DNA of 64,000 nucleotides. Source: Tetrahymena elliotti 4EA (taxonomy: Eukaryota > Ciliophora > Oligohymenophorea > Hymenostomatida > Tetrahymenidae). Below the pieces are notes generated by a model. It ran no database searches, was not told the origin of the DNA, and saw nothing but the letters and a program-made list of their open reading frames with translations. The DNA lies in NCBI GenBank assembly GCA_000231825.2, contig JH720397.1:62001-126000 (forward strand), given 5' to 3'. A program made the translations under genes and the position numbers. Below, in pieces: positions 1-12,322 of this stretch (position 1 is its first letter; each line of letters starts with the position of its first letter).

Positions 1-261
1 TTTCAAGATTCATATTGGGCAGAGATTATTAAGGTCCTGAACACCCTATAACTCTATAAAGAGAGCCATTTATTCTATCGTATGACCCAAGAACCTATAT
101 TAAATAATGAAAAATGTAAGTAAAAAAATAAACTTATTAAGTTAGTAAGAAATAGTGTAAAGTATAAAGATGTAAAACTCAAAATCCTGAATTATATTTA
201 AGATAATCTTTAGCTTTTGTTGCAAAAAGTTAAATTACAATTTGAAGTAGTAATGTATTGA
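1..261 (+). CDS. 3' end of an unidentified gene (5' cut by window edge)
   Basis: Frame 1 is open from the first base to a TGA at 259-261 and uses TAA and TAG as internal Gln codons. The 86-residue fragment contains Trp, Cys, Met and His in ordinary proportions, begins FQDSYWAEIIKVLNTLQLYK and ends in a Leu/Gln/Lys-rich segment likely to be helical. I do not recognise the family. The downstream 1.2 kb is non-coding and leads to the convergent end of the IQCH-like gene. The fragment may be a final exon or part of a longer exon. Confidence that it is coding is moderate to high because the composition differs sharply from the flanking AT-rich sequence. Confidence 0.7.
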
Positions 262-1498
262 AAAATTCTGATTACTTGAATAATCAGAAATTTTTTGGAT
301 AATCAAGTAATTTGTTTGGAGTTTTAGGAATAACCAAAACAGAATTGATTAAATAAATTCAAAAATAAAAATAAACTTTTAATTTTATTTTTTTGAGTAA
401 TAATTTCATCATCATCAATTAATAAATAATCAAGTAAAACTCATTTGAGATTAAATAAAGCTAATCTATTATTTCAAGTAAATTCCTAGTACCTCCTTTT
501 CTTTTTTAAAATTATTGTAAAAATACCTTTTGATTATCTTTCAATAGAAATTTTAATAGGTAGATTTATTTATTTCAATAATTTTTTCATTTGTTTAAAT
601 GCTTTTTGCTAAAAATTCTTGAATGATAGATAGTTGAGTATGAGCATAAATAAATTTATGATTCCTTCTTTGTTTGAAAAATGTTAACTAATTTTTCTTG
701 TATTTGCTAGTATTTAGTTTTTGATTAATTTTTTACAACTTTGATTATTAGATCAGAAAATTAAATTACTGCCAACAATTTACCTACCAAAAATTTTCAA
801 CTATAATAGATAATAAATCCTATAACAGAGTTCTTTTACATTTAATTGTTTGGTGAAAAAAACACTAAAATCCTTAATTTAGATATTAATTTGCTAATAA
901 ATATTTATTTATTATTTTTTGTGCAATTTGATCATAGATTAAAATTGTAATGATCTATCTATTAATCAATCAATCATAACCTTATTTTTATTTGTAATAC
1001 ACACTCTTCTCCATTAAAAATGATCATTGAGGAGTAAATATTATTTGATAGAAAAAAAAAATTGAACACAAAAAATAAAAAATTGTCTTGAAAAAATGAA
1101 ATGTAATGAGATAAAATAAGTGAATTAGAAATAATTTAATTCTGATTTCCTTTAATTGTTATTTATTATAAATTATTTATCATTCATTCACTCTTTCTAG
1201 AATAGTGTTCATTGTTCTTCAAATGTATTTTTAAAATATGGCCAGTGTTATAATAATAAATAAATTATCAATAGTTTGGAAAAATAAACGCTCACTGTAA
1301 GAACATTCATTTAATATTGTTTGTCAGAAAAAGCTTGTTTAATTTGGCTTGTTTTTTCAATAATATTCAATTAATTTTTCCATTATCAGTCAAAAACAAA
1401 GAAAGCAGATTACTTTATTTTAGAGATAATAGGAATTCTGAATAATTATCAATAAAATATTATTTGAATTTAATTTTAATCCTAACTACCTACCCCTC
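262..1498. other. Convergent intergenic spacer, nothing recognised
   Basis: About 1.2 kb of very AT-rich sequence lies between two 3' gene ends. I looked on the minus strand for further exons of the IQCH-like gene, which should continue here if that gene were full length, and saw none. No RNA gene or repeat stands out. Confidence 0.5.
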
Positions 1499-4400
1499 TC
1501 ATTTCCTCCCTTTTCTTTTGAATGTTTTGCAGACAAGCTAGAAAAAATTAGAAAATATTCAATAAAGTTATTCTTACTTTTATCTCGCCTAAAGGATCTA
1601 TGTAAAAGAATATTGAAGGAGAGCTCACTTAAGAAAAAGTACAAGTGGGACATGCTTCTATGATTCCACCTTTCATGATAAATTAGTTTAAATACTCTCT
1701 ATACCCATATTAATAAAGAGAAGGGACAGCCATCTTCACTTTAGAGGGTAGTTTATCAGCAAGTATTTATAATAGCTAAACTAAAAGCTCCTGACCAATT
1801 TCTATTTAAATAGCTTATTTACGAAGCTTTTTTAAGAATGCTATGGTATCTACATTTAGATATGCTATACCTCTGCTGCCAACTTCGTCATCTATTTTAA
1901 ACAACCATGTGTCTACTCTAATATTATTCAAAATCAGGATAGCAAGTGTGTTTATGAATTCTTTTTCTTCATAAATTTCATAAGCTCCTGGAGCTGTTGG
2001 GATCTCGCATTAATTAAAAATTCTCTTAGCACCCGATTTAGTTGAACAAATCATATGCTGTTGAGGATCTCCACTCATTAAAGGCACATCAATCGTCTTC
2101 GCTAATTTTATGTCATCGTTTGATGGATATCCGGGTACAATATATGCTTATTTGCCTAATTTAATAAAAATAATAAATTAAGGTCTTTTTATCTGTGTTA
2201 AGGTTAATATCTTAATTAAATTTTTGTGGAAAAACAAAGTGATTACACAGGCAAAAATAGCTACTCATATAATAAATTTAATTAAAGGTAAATGATCTAA
2301 TTAATGGGTTTTATTTACCTTTGTATCATTAACAAAAATTAATAAGAAGTAAAATTATTAGTTAGATCTTAATTTTAATAAAGAAATTCATTCAATTATG
2401 TGGGATAAATTTTAAAAGAATTATTTGATTCATATTAAATCTCTACCTTTTATCAAATTTTTGGTCCTTTTTAAAGCTTTAGGTGAGTAGAGTAATAAAC
2501 GGGATGTTGAATAGTGAGAAGGGAAATCATAAGCCTTTTCTGGCGAGATAAAGTGTAACCTAGATCTGAAATCAGAAATATCTCCTAATTCAAGAATTTT
2601 ATAATAATAATTAACTACTTCTGAAGGCAATTCATAAGGACTTATGTAAATAATTTCTAGATTTGGATCTTTAAGTGCAAATATTCTAGTTATTTGCATA
2701 TTTTATCTTTAAGAAACCTTTTAAAATAAACATTTTAAATCATAAAATATTCAAATTTTATTGATTTGAAAGAAATAATTTTTGTTTGAAATAAAAATAT
2801 TTTGTTTCTGTATTTTTTGTGTTGAAGATATTTTTGGGTATTATTAATAGTAAGTTAAAACGCTTTTTAAGCACACTAAGAAGTAAGTTAAAATTCTTTT
2901 TTAACATACCACTAAGTAAAATCTAAATACATAAGAGATAACAAATAAATCAGATTAATGGTTTTCAAGAATCAATTATTCAAATTTCTTCTTTCTTAAT
3001 GTTTTAAGCTTAAAATTCTTTTATTTTTACACCCAAAGCTTAAAGAAAAAAAATTTCATTTTCTAAAATAAAAAGCTCTCTATGATTTACAATTAAAATG
3101 TGGGAATTAAATTATTTTTATTACCTTTTCCATTGATAATCTTTTGAGCTCATCATATGAGAAGGTATTTATATGGATTTCAACTCTTTATTTTATTTTC
3201 ATTACTGGCCAATCTTCCATCAATTTCATTTGGAGAACCTTTACATAATCAATATCATCTTATCCTTTATTTCTAATGATTTTTTATGTCCTCTTCTTAT
3301 TTTAAAATAGTCTGATGTAGCGTTAAATTTACTTAACTTTTTCTATCATAACTTTTAATCTTTCGTACTATTTCATACATATATACCCTTTCCATACACT
3401 TTAAATTCTAATTGCTGCTCTATTTAATCCATCTGGACCTTTATAGAGGAGTTTTGGTACTTTAATTACCTAAAAAAAGATAGTATTTCTTAATATTATG
3501 TAAAAAAGCAACTAATAAATTCTATACTTTCAAAATATCATCTTTGTTTACGCAGCACTAAACAAGATCTGCCACATCTGGCTATTTTTTCAACACTGCG
3601 AATTATTACAGAGCTTTTCCATCTACCGTTGCTATGCTAATATCATAGTCTTTCATTAATTTTTCCAAACTTCTAATTATTGTGATAATAAATATCCATT
3701 CTTTTACGTATGTTCTTTTATAGCTCTAGAATTCAGGAGTCTCTTCAAGTGTTTTGCCCTGTTTTTTACGATTTTAATTGAACAGGAAATAATTTAAATC
3801 TAAAAAAAAAATGGACCAAAATGTATTCACTAAAAGAAAAATGAACTTCGAACAAAAGTTATTTAAACGAAAAAAAGAATGATAATAAAAATTGATTGAG
3901 ATCAGGTAATTGATTTTATGATCAATTCTTAGTTATTTCGATTGAGATTCAAAGGAGAAATAAAATTTTATTTCAATAATATAGAATTTTATAAGGAAAA
4001 ACTAATATATATATATTTTCCTTATGTTGGAAAAAGTAAATTAATTACCTTTCTAATGATAAAGTGATGTAAAGAATATTAATCTAAAACTTCTGGGTAT
4101 GATTTTGGATCAATTGAAACAAGATTTAATTCTTCATTAACACCAGTGTCTAAAATCTCTTTTGATTTTTACTAACCCGTTCCTTCAAGCATAAATTAGC
4201 TATTTGCAGCCAACCCTAAGGAATTGCTCTAAACAATGACAGTCTTTAATTTTTTTTCTGACGTTTTGTTAAATAGACCTTATGTTTTATGAGTTGCATT
4301 AATTTAAGGTAAGGAGCTTTCTATAGGTTCTAGTTTGAAAGTTTACAAATCTTAACCAAGAGATCCCGAATTAACGGTTCTCTTCATAAACTTCTCCTTG

Positions 4401-5743
4401 ACGTCTGCAAACCTAAAAAATAAAATTTAAATAAACATATTTTAGTAATATTTTAATATCATACTTAATAGGTTTTTGCAATGCCATTGAATTTTAGCCT
4501 TAACCAAAAAAAGCACTTGATAGATCAATGTTTTTACCTAATTTCCCTTTGTTTATCATTTCAAACAACCCCTCTTTTTAATTACTGTTTACTAGATCAA
4601 AGAACTAAGATTTTTATTTTGCAGACCTTTTTCTATTTTCGTTTATCAAATTTTCTTGCAAAACCTTTTCAGAATCTTTTTTAAAGTAACAAAACAAATA
4701 AATAAATATGAAGATTTAAGCAAAATTCATACTCATTTTCTCTAAATTTTTTTGTGAAATATATTTTGCACGATAGAATTTTTTGCCAAAGGGTTTTTAT
4801 CGAGGATCTCCTTGGCTATGGTCTTTGATAAAAGAGGGCAAGAATGACTCCTTTTTTAAAACATTGCCCACTTAAAGACTTTATTGCTAGTAAGGATTTA
4901 TTATATAGATATTTTTAAATATAAGTTTCAATTAAATCACTATTATGCTGTTAATAATCAGAAAAACAGCAGTTTAGCTATAAATTGAATAAACAAATTT
5001 ACACTCAATTTATTGCTGAGCAAAGCAGTTGACTAGGTATTTTCTCTTCTTAAAAGAAATCTCTCTGAACTATTATTCTCTATTTAAAAATAATTCAAAT
5101 CTTGCAAATTCAACATATTTTTTACATAGAAGACTATGAGATTTTTGATGCAATAAATTTGAAGGTGATAGAGTTTAAAACTCATTATTATTTTACAGTG
5201 TCCCTTGCGAATCTTATTAATTAGCAATTTCTACTCCTTTCAATTCTTAAACAGTAGAATTATGATTGTTCATCATCTTTTATTGCAAATAAATTTATTT
5301 AAAACCAATCTTAAAATTTGTAACTGGAATTATTCATCTGTAAAGTGCCAATTTAAGAAAGTAAGAAAGAATTAATTGATTAACATACTTTGTAGAACAA
5401 ATCTTCTAGCCTATTTTCGATTTCATTATTGATTTTACTCACATTATTCTAAATACTACCATAAATCCCATTTATATTTTAATCTATTATTATTTTATTT
5501 AAAATATGCTTTTTTATTTACTAACAAAATAGCAAAATGAAAGTTTATTCTCTTCATAATTAATTCTCTACTAATCATAGAAATTTTCAATTAACAAATG
5601 ATAAAAACAGTTTATTTATATCATTTTTAAATTCATTTACCACTAAATCTGTTGCCTGATTATAGTTGATTTAGCTACTATTTTAAATTTACTAATTCCT
5701 TTTATGTATTTGAATAATATTTGCCTATCTCCTCACTTATCAT
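1499..5743 (-). CDS. IQCH: IQCH-like protein (IQ motif plus ATP-grasp-like region), 11 exons, apparently C-terminally short
   Basis: Exons on the minus strand, with phases that agree at every junction, are 5743-5641, 5483-5389, 5309-5003, 4870-4733, 4675-4465, 4412-4049, 3758-3528, 3469-3125, 2717-2447, 2155-1578 and 1537-1499, giving 893 residues. Human IQCH, as I know the family, has about 1,000. Landmarks are the segment HHFIIRKGKTLEETPEF, an IQ motif near residues 499-520 (AAIRIQSVWKGY), and the conserved block running RQNMQITRIF..LLYSPKALKRTKNLIKG..AYIVPGYPSNDD..STKSGAKRIF, followed by WLFKIDDEVGSRG. IQCH binds calmodulin through the IQ motif and works in sperm and flagella. After GGIIEACPTC..IDPLGEIK the family normally continues for several hundred residues, but here a 40-bp intron or read-through leads within about 40 codons to TGA. 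The start ATG at 5743 opens a good coding exon (MISEEIGKYYSNTQKELVNL). Exon ends near 4870 and 5640 are the least certain. Confidence 0.88.
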
Positions 5744-7788
5744 TTTTTAATTGTGTGCACCTTTATTATTTTACTTTCTTGTTTTAAAGCTTTTCTATTA
5801 AACAGCTTGATTTGTTTGATAAACTCCTTAATATCAAAACAACAAAATTATTGATAAATAATATAAACTCTTTATTCAGTATAAAACAAATACAATAATT
5901 AATAGGAAACAAATCCTCTTTCACGCAAAGAGTTAATCGACATTCTTTTTTAAACATTTTAAATTTCTTCATTTTTTTTTTTTGCATAAATCCATTCATT
6001 TTGTTATAAGTAAATAAATTTTCATTCAATTAATATAAAACTGATTTATGCTCAAACAAAATAAACACATTAATTAATTCATTCATTTTATCTTTAAATT
6101 TTCTTTAATTGTTATCAAAAACATTTACTATGTTTTCAATTAAACATTTTTCATTTGATAAACAATAAGTAAATGAAGCTCGTCTAGATTTATTCATATA
6201 AATAAATGGTATTTATTCAATATTTCTTCTGTTTGTAATTCAATCTCATAAATTTTGGATTATTTTTAAAATTTACTTTTAAAGTTGCTTAGTATTTAAA
6301 ATGAGACAAAGTTTGGTAAAAAAAATACTTTTTATCCCTTATTTAAAATGGATTTTTCTAACAAAATTAATTAAGCAAATTTTAAGTATGAATATTTGCT
6401 AAATGTACATGATATTTTTTAAAAAGTTTTTTTGTTTGGAAAAAGGTAGACAGACAGACAAAAAGAAGAATAGGATTCAATAATATGACGATTGAATATA
6501 TTATGTATGAAAGATACAAATGACAAATATTTGGTATAAGAGAAAAATAAATTTAAATTGTTTTATAGATTTGTATATAAAGTGCTTTATTTATTTTTTT
6601 AAATAAATTTACTTAAATTTGGATATAGAGGGTTTTTGTTAAGTAAATGAATAAAATATTTAATATTTTATAGTTTTGTGTGTGTGATTAGAATAGTTTT
6701 TTTTTTGGTTACATTTACAAATGAGAAAAGCATTTTGCTTGAAACTCTAATTTGGTTTTTCTTTGAACCAGAATAGTGCTTATTTTGTTTAGTTATATTG
6801 AAAATGAGAAAAAAGGAATTTAGTTAATTGATTAGTTGATTATTTATTTAATTGAATAAATGGGGTAAGTTGTGTTAAAATAACATGAGAAATTTATTGG
6901 AATTTGAGAAACATTTTCATTATTAGTTTTGTTGTTATTGTTATTGTTATTGAATTGGGAGTTATTATTGAATTTGTTCAATGGATTAGTAGGCGGGATG
7001 AGTATTTTGAATATCAAAAAATTTTGCAGTAAAAGAAATTTGATTAATTGTTTGTTCAAGAAGTTAGCTAGTAAAAATATTATTTAACTGAAGCCAACTT
7101 TGGCTTTAGCAGGGTATTTGATTATTAAGTATTTATTATTATTAAATTTTTTCTATTTGTAAGGGATTGGGTGACTCCTGTACCTGTAAATGATCATAAC
7201 TTGTAGCTAATTTATTTATTAATTTAGTTGAATATTGAATAACAAAGAAAGATTAAGAAATAGATTTTTTTTTATGAGTAAAAAATCGATTTGGAATAAT
7301 TGATAAAATTAAATTAAAATTTTTACCTTCAGAATTCAAGTCGGTTTTGAAAAGATTCTAATATAAATATCCTAAAAGATTGTATCTTGTATTAGATAAG
7401 TGTAACCTTAACATTAGCTAAGCTTGATAAGAAATTTGATTGGAGTTTCCCTCAGTGTTTAATGTTTGCTTTATCAATTAGATGATGTAATCTGGGTGTA
7501 GATTTTATTGAATATTAGAGCTGATAAAATTATTCTATGTACTTTATTGAATTAGAGGTAAAATTTTATCTATTTTTTCTTATTCGAAGAGAAGCTCATT
7601 CTGAATTTGTTATTAATTCAGATTATTTTATTGAGAAAAATTATTAATTGATTAAGATGCATTTAATTAAGTATGTGGTCTACTTTAGTTACTGAGTATA
7701 TTTGAAAAATCTTGGATTTGTTGCATATTTATTGTTGATGTTGTCTAATTTTAGACAGAAATGTTCATTGATTAATTTGTCACATTTT
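5744..7788. other. Spacer upstream of the IQCH-like gene, no supported gene
   Basis: About 2 kb of AT-rich sequence lies between the IQCH-like start and the RING gene stop. The minus strand near 6844-7059 encodes a short Asn-run peptide that stays TGA-free for a long way, but its composition otherwise matches translated AT-rich noise. A short inverted repeat (AAGCCAA / TTGGCTT) sits near 7092. I see no RNA gene. Confidence 0.4.
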
Positions 7789-9051
7789 TCATTACAATAT
7801 CTAAACGGATAAGCTCTTTGACAATTCTATTTTATATGAAAATTTGTATAAATATTGTAGAAAAGTAAAGTGATTAATTGATGAATTTAGTGTAAACTAA
7901 AAATGTGGAAACAAGTAAACAAATTCTTGTAAAAGGCCAACTTATGAGGTAATGAATGCTTTATAAATAACATTTAATTGGTTTTTTAGAACTGGCTAAA
8001 TATAAAAATTTAAAAAAAGTAAGAAATTTCTTAAAAAGTAAGTTAATTTTTTATTATCGATGCACAGAATTTAATTAAAAATCCAAGAAGAAATTTTATA
8101 TTTTTACTTGAATTTAGGTTATTTCTTGTGATTCCTACACTTTTCTAAACTAATATTTTTATCATCATCGCTGATCAAACTTTCTTAATCAATTTTATTT
8201 TTCTAAATGCAATCAAAAAGCTGTTATGCGCTTTATTCCTCGACATTCATAGATGTAGATGATGGTGTTGTTAAATCATAGTATATTCTTTTGGATGTAA
8301 TTACATTTATAAAATTGGTTTTGCAGAGAGGACATTGGAGCTTTTTCTATTAAAAATAATTAGATTAATTATTTTTGAAAGAATAAAGATATTTATTTAC
8401 TTAAGCCCATTCTTTAATACAGTCAAAGCAAAATGAGTGTTTGCAATCAAGCACTGTTGCCTATTTTTATAAAAAAATTTCATAAGTAAAAGAGAATGAA
8501 ATTGAGCTCATTTTCCCACAAAAATATTGCTTATGATAATAATTGGTTAATTCACCCAATAATGCTAAAATTTATTGGTGATTAAGAAGTAAAGAAGATG
8601 TTTTTAAAATCAATTTTACACTGCTCTTATGGTAAATTAAATCAGAATGAAAAAATTGAATTTTTTATTGTAAAAAAATAATTAAATTTGCTTTATTAAA
8701 AACGAATGAAAATTTATTGATGAAATAAGTTTTTATTTTTCATTTCTTCCATCAGAATGAATGTAAAATGTCTACACTTGTAGTTTAATGCAAAATTATT
8801 TGAGACGGAAACGTTTTATGATTAAAATTGTAAATTGAAGTTAAATAGGTATGTATTTCAGTGTGTGAGCATATCAGCAGGAAATTAAGTGAAGAAAAAA
8901 AATAAAGATGTCAAAAAAATACTTTGTTCCTCTTAGCTCTCAAACATATAGAGCAGTTGTCTCTATTGCTTACATCTTGAGCCTTTCGTATCTTATTTAC
9001 CTTAAGAACACTCAAGTTATTTACATTATTTTTAGCATCTAGTTTGACCAT
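7789..9051 (-). CDS. RING-finger (C3HC4) protein, likely E3 ubiquitin ligase, 3 exons
   Basis: Exons are 9051-8923, 8460-8401 and 8346-7789, all phase 0, coding 248 residues. Splicing exons 1 and 2 assembles a clean RING: NCSICLRAKRNK, then ATVLDCKHSFCFDCIKEWAQ, then KKLQCPLCKTNF (Cys33 to about Cys71; C-x2-C, C-x-H-x2-C-x2-C, C-x2-C). The start ATG is preceded in frame by TGA, which fixes it. The RING is near the N-terminus, and about 170 residues follow without a recognised domain. The C-terminal part is hydrophobic and aromatic and vaguely recalls the Leu-rich segment behind the RING in Topors-like ligases, but I would not claim that. The usual role is bringing an E2 to a substrate. Intron 1 is long (462 bp), intron 2 short (54 bp). 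Confidence 0.85.
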
Positions 9052-9381
9052 ATTTACTTGGCTGTCTCAGAAGGAATAAAATTATTAAGGAAGAGTTGTT
9101 ATTTTTTGACGATTTAGTTTTTTTATTTTTTTTAAATCAAAAATTTTTTATAATATTCGGGTTGGTAAATGATAAAGTTAATGATAAGTAAATGATATAA
9201 GAACAACAAAGCAATCTAGCAAACAAACAATCCTTTCATGATATTTTAATTAAAAAATAAATCATAAATTAATTTAAAGTGAGTTAATTAATTTAATTAC
9301 CTACCCCTTATATTTGCAGTTAAATGCTATAATTAATTGTTTTCACTGTTAATTACCATGAATAGTCGAACAATTACCCAT

Positions 9382-10776
9382 TCAACTATCTCTTTTCATT
9401 CTTATAAAATTTGCTATCCCATATTAATAAATTGATTGGATTCTGCACACCGACATACAAATAAGTTCTTTGAATTTCTTACTTCTGCTTTCAATTTTTA
9501 AAATTATTCATAGATTTTCTATTTCATTTTTGTATTACTAACAAGATAATAAAATATAATACTTTCTATCTAAAATGATAAATCTCCTTACTTATTTTCT
9601 TGTACGCGCTATTATTAAAATTCATGCCCAGTTCAATAGATAAGTTTAAGAAAACGTTAATTGAAAAATTAAGTTAGTTTAAAGATTATACTTTTAAAAG
9701 AAATTTTAAGAGAGAATTTAAATATTTTAATTAATAAAATTTATCGTAGCTCTTTCAAGATGGATGGAATATTTTATTTTTTTAATAATTAAATTAGCTG
9801 TTTCGATATCTAGAGTAATCTTCATTTTCTATGAAAGCTTTGCTTATTCGTTATAAGAACTAATAAGATTAGAGTGCTTATTTCTTTTGCATTTTACATT
9901 AAATTTAAAAAAGCTAAAGAGTCTTGAATAAATAAATCAAAAGAAGCGTCAATATTTTAAATATTTATTTTTATCTTCAGGAGAATAATTCAATATAAAA
10001 AATTCAACTTTTCATTTAAAAATTTTGCTTATTTCAGTAAAAAGGTCTAGTTACATTAATTGAAAAAATTTTACTTTCTCTAATAAATTAGGGTGAATGA
10101 AGCATCTCCCTTTTACAATCTTGAATAAATTTCGTATTTATTTTTATTTTTCCTAAATTTCATGAAGTGATTGATTTGATTGCATTTTTATCACCATAAT
10201 TTAATAATATTTAAATCTTTTTTGATTTTGTTAAAAACCATACATTAAGATATTTTTTATGCATACAGTAAAAATTGAATTTAAGAGAATCTTACTTTCT
10301 ACAAAATTGCTTAGTTCATGTTTTATGTTTCATTCTAACACTCACTCACTCACTCATTTATCTAAAAATACATTTTTTTTAAAAACTAACAAATTCTTCA
10401 TTTTGCTCATCACTATCTTCTCCTCAAGCAATAATTAATATGGGTGATGCCTAATTCCCAAGATATCATTTCTTCTCTTTATTAGTTTCTTACAATCATT
10501 CAGTAAAACTTCTCTTAATTTTTATTAAAATAATCAAGTAGTAATCTTATTTTGATAATTTCAACTAGCCTTAGTCAATCTCTTTGAAGTGATTCCTAAT
10601 AGGTTGTTCAACCTTCGTTTAAACAGCATAAGAGCATCGTTTATATAATCTAACTTACAAATTGTATGTATTTTATGCTATAAAAACTCTGATAATTATA
10701 AATTTTCTATATAAAAAATTAAGTTGATAACTATTTTTGAGAATTTGCTTAAAGATATTTGAATATATTTACTCAT
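9382..10776 (-). CDS. Probable multi-exon gene (or decaying gene), family unknown
   Basis: Four coding-like stretches follow each other on the minus strand in different frames. Near 10776-10570 is a stretch with DYINDALMLFKRRLNNLLGI. Near 10510-10360 is one with LLNDCKKLIKRRNDILGIRH. Near 10165-10040 is one with KGRCFIHPNLLEKVKFFQLM. Further stretches lie near 9960-9830 (SFDLFIQDSLAFLNLMQNAK) and 9490-9382 (KFKELICMSVCRIQSIYQYG, ending at TGA 9382-9384). The first two can be joined by a 54-bp GT..AG intron in phase and share a K/L-rich helical pattern. The remaining joins are uncertain, and frame changes could instead mean pseudogene decay. The ATG at 10776 falls inside a 26-bp duplication and may not be the true start. 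No family is recognised. Confidence 0.4.
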
Positions 10777-10812
10777 TCAAATCATTGAATATATTTACTC
10801 ATTCAAATCATT
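10761..10812. repeat. Perfect 26-bp tandem duplication
   Basis: The unit beginning GAATATATTTACTCATTCAA occurs twice in direct succession (10761-10786 and 10787-10812). It duplicates the segment that carries the proposed ATG of the gene to its left, so two in-frame-like ATG contexts exist. It is probably recent slippage. Confidence 0.85.
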
Positions 10813-11421
10813 GAATATACCAAATAAAATAGCTTTACTCAGTTAAAATTTAATTTAATTACTTAGTCTAATCAAAATTAATATTAATTTTTTGGTAATA
10901 TTTTATTATCTTCTTCCTAAATTATATTAAATTAGTGATTCTAACTATGGATGAAACTATTAGTGTTTACTTTTACAAATTTTATTATTATTACACTCTT
11001 ATTGATTTCTTTAAACATTTAAAGTGTAACAAAAAATGCACATAAAACCAAAACATAGCAAATAAATAATCAAATAATGGCAAATACTATTTTTATTGAT
11101 ATTGATTGACTGACCAAAAGTATTAGAAATTGATATAATAATAAATTTCTCACAAGAATCATCTGGAGTCTAACTATTTTATATATTTGTTTTACAACAA
11201 CTATGTAAATAATTAAAAAGAATTCATTAGGAAGGAATAAAGTAGAGGTTTATTAGTTTTTTCTAACAAGGGTTTATTTATACTTTTCATAATTAGTATT
11301 TTCTAATTATTTTAACTATCATACTCTTTTAAAAATAAATTAGATAATAAGATGAACAAGTATTTCCCTTTAAGCGAATCTTTCTAATCATTTCATTTTC
11401 TTTTCCAAAAAAATTAACTAC

Positions 11422-11739
11422 TCAATTTTCTTAATAAGTTTTTTCTGTCTCAATCTTTTCTTTCAAAATGGAATTGGAACTGAGGCTATTGTCAGTAGAG
11501 TTCGATCCTTCACTATTTAAAAGTGATCTGCTTCTTCTTTCTTGCTTTTTCTTTTATTTTTCTTCTCTTTTTATTCTGTTTGCTTCCCTTTTCATCTTTT
11601 TGTACTCATCTCTTTCAGGTTTGCACAGTTTAATTAAACCTAATATCACAGCTACTACAGCTACAACTAAAAATATATTTTCATACATCTCATACTCTGA
11701 TTCATCATCAATCTATGTATTTGGCCCCTTATAATCCAT
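11422..11739 (-). CDS. Small single-pass membrane protein, 105 residues
   Basis: A single-exon frame runs from ATG 11739 to TGA 11424-11422. The N-terminal 20 residues are acidic (MDYKGPNTQIDDESEYEMYE). One hydrophobic segment follows at about residues 21-38 (NIFLVVAVVAVILGLIKLCK). Then comes a strongly basic, charged stretch at about 40-75 (KKMKREANRIKREEKQKKKQ) and a Ser/Asn-rich tail. Negative before and positive after the membrane segment predicts an N-out, C-in single-pass protein with a short cytosolic tail. No family is recognised. Its start faces the WDR26-like gene across a 0.6-kb divergent spacer. On the opposite strand the same region gives a Leu/Phe/Ser-rich shadow frame, which I discount. 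Confidence 0.75.
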
Positions 11740-12322
11740 CTTTCCTAAGACTAAGTGAGATGAGAATTCACTAACTATTGATGATTTTAGATAAATATGA
11801 TTAATAATGAAAGATATTAAGTTTTTTTATTCTATTTATTAGTTTTAAAATATGAAAACTATTTGAATATGATAATGTTATTGTCAAATATTTTGATTTT
11901 TAAGATAGAAAAAGATCTTATTTATTATTAATAATCAATAGCAAAAGCATATTTGATCTAATAGCTTTCCTCATACACTAATTATTATTATAAATTTCAA
12001 AAACACCCCACAATTTAAAAATTTCTCATTTGATTAGAAATCAGTTTTGATATAACAATTAATTGCAAACTAATAAGATTAATTGATTGATTGATAAGTA
12101 TAAATAGATAGATAGATAGAATAATAGGGACTAAGCAAGTAGGAGCCATCAAAAATTACATAAACACGTTATACTTTTAGCCAATACAAAATAAGCATAG
12201 ATATTTTAAAAATATTAAACAAAATACATTGAATTCATGATTGACCCTTATACCATTAAATACATTTCTGGATAAATTAGTGGTATGTTTTTATTTATTT
12301 TTTTAGCTGTTCTGATCTCAAA
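11740..12322. promoter_or_regulatory. Divergent intergenic region, putative bidirectional promoter
   Basis: This 0.58-kb spacer separates the start codons of two divergently read genes and must hold both promoters. It contains several poly(A/T) runs and a short (GATA)n tract near 12105. No defined promoter element can be named. Confidence 0.4.

Noticed and set aside
6844..7059. Asn-run peptide on the minus strand
   Set aside because: Apart from the Asn run, composition matches translated AT-rich spacer; no start context, splice structure or homology.
10441..10590. Plus-strand 48-codon frame starting MGDAQFPRYH
   Set aside because: It overlaps a better minus-strand coding-like stretch and has no support of its own.
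11468..11734. Leu/Phe/Ser-rich plus-strand frame
   Set aside because: Shadow of the small membrane protein on the minus strand, whose charge pattern and membrane segment are far more protein-like.
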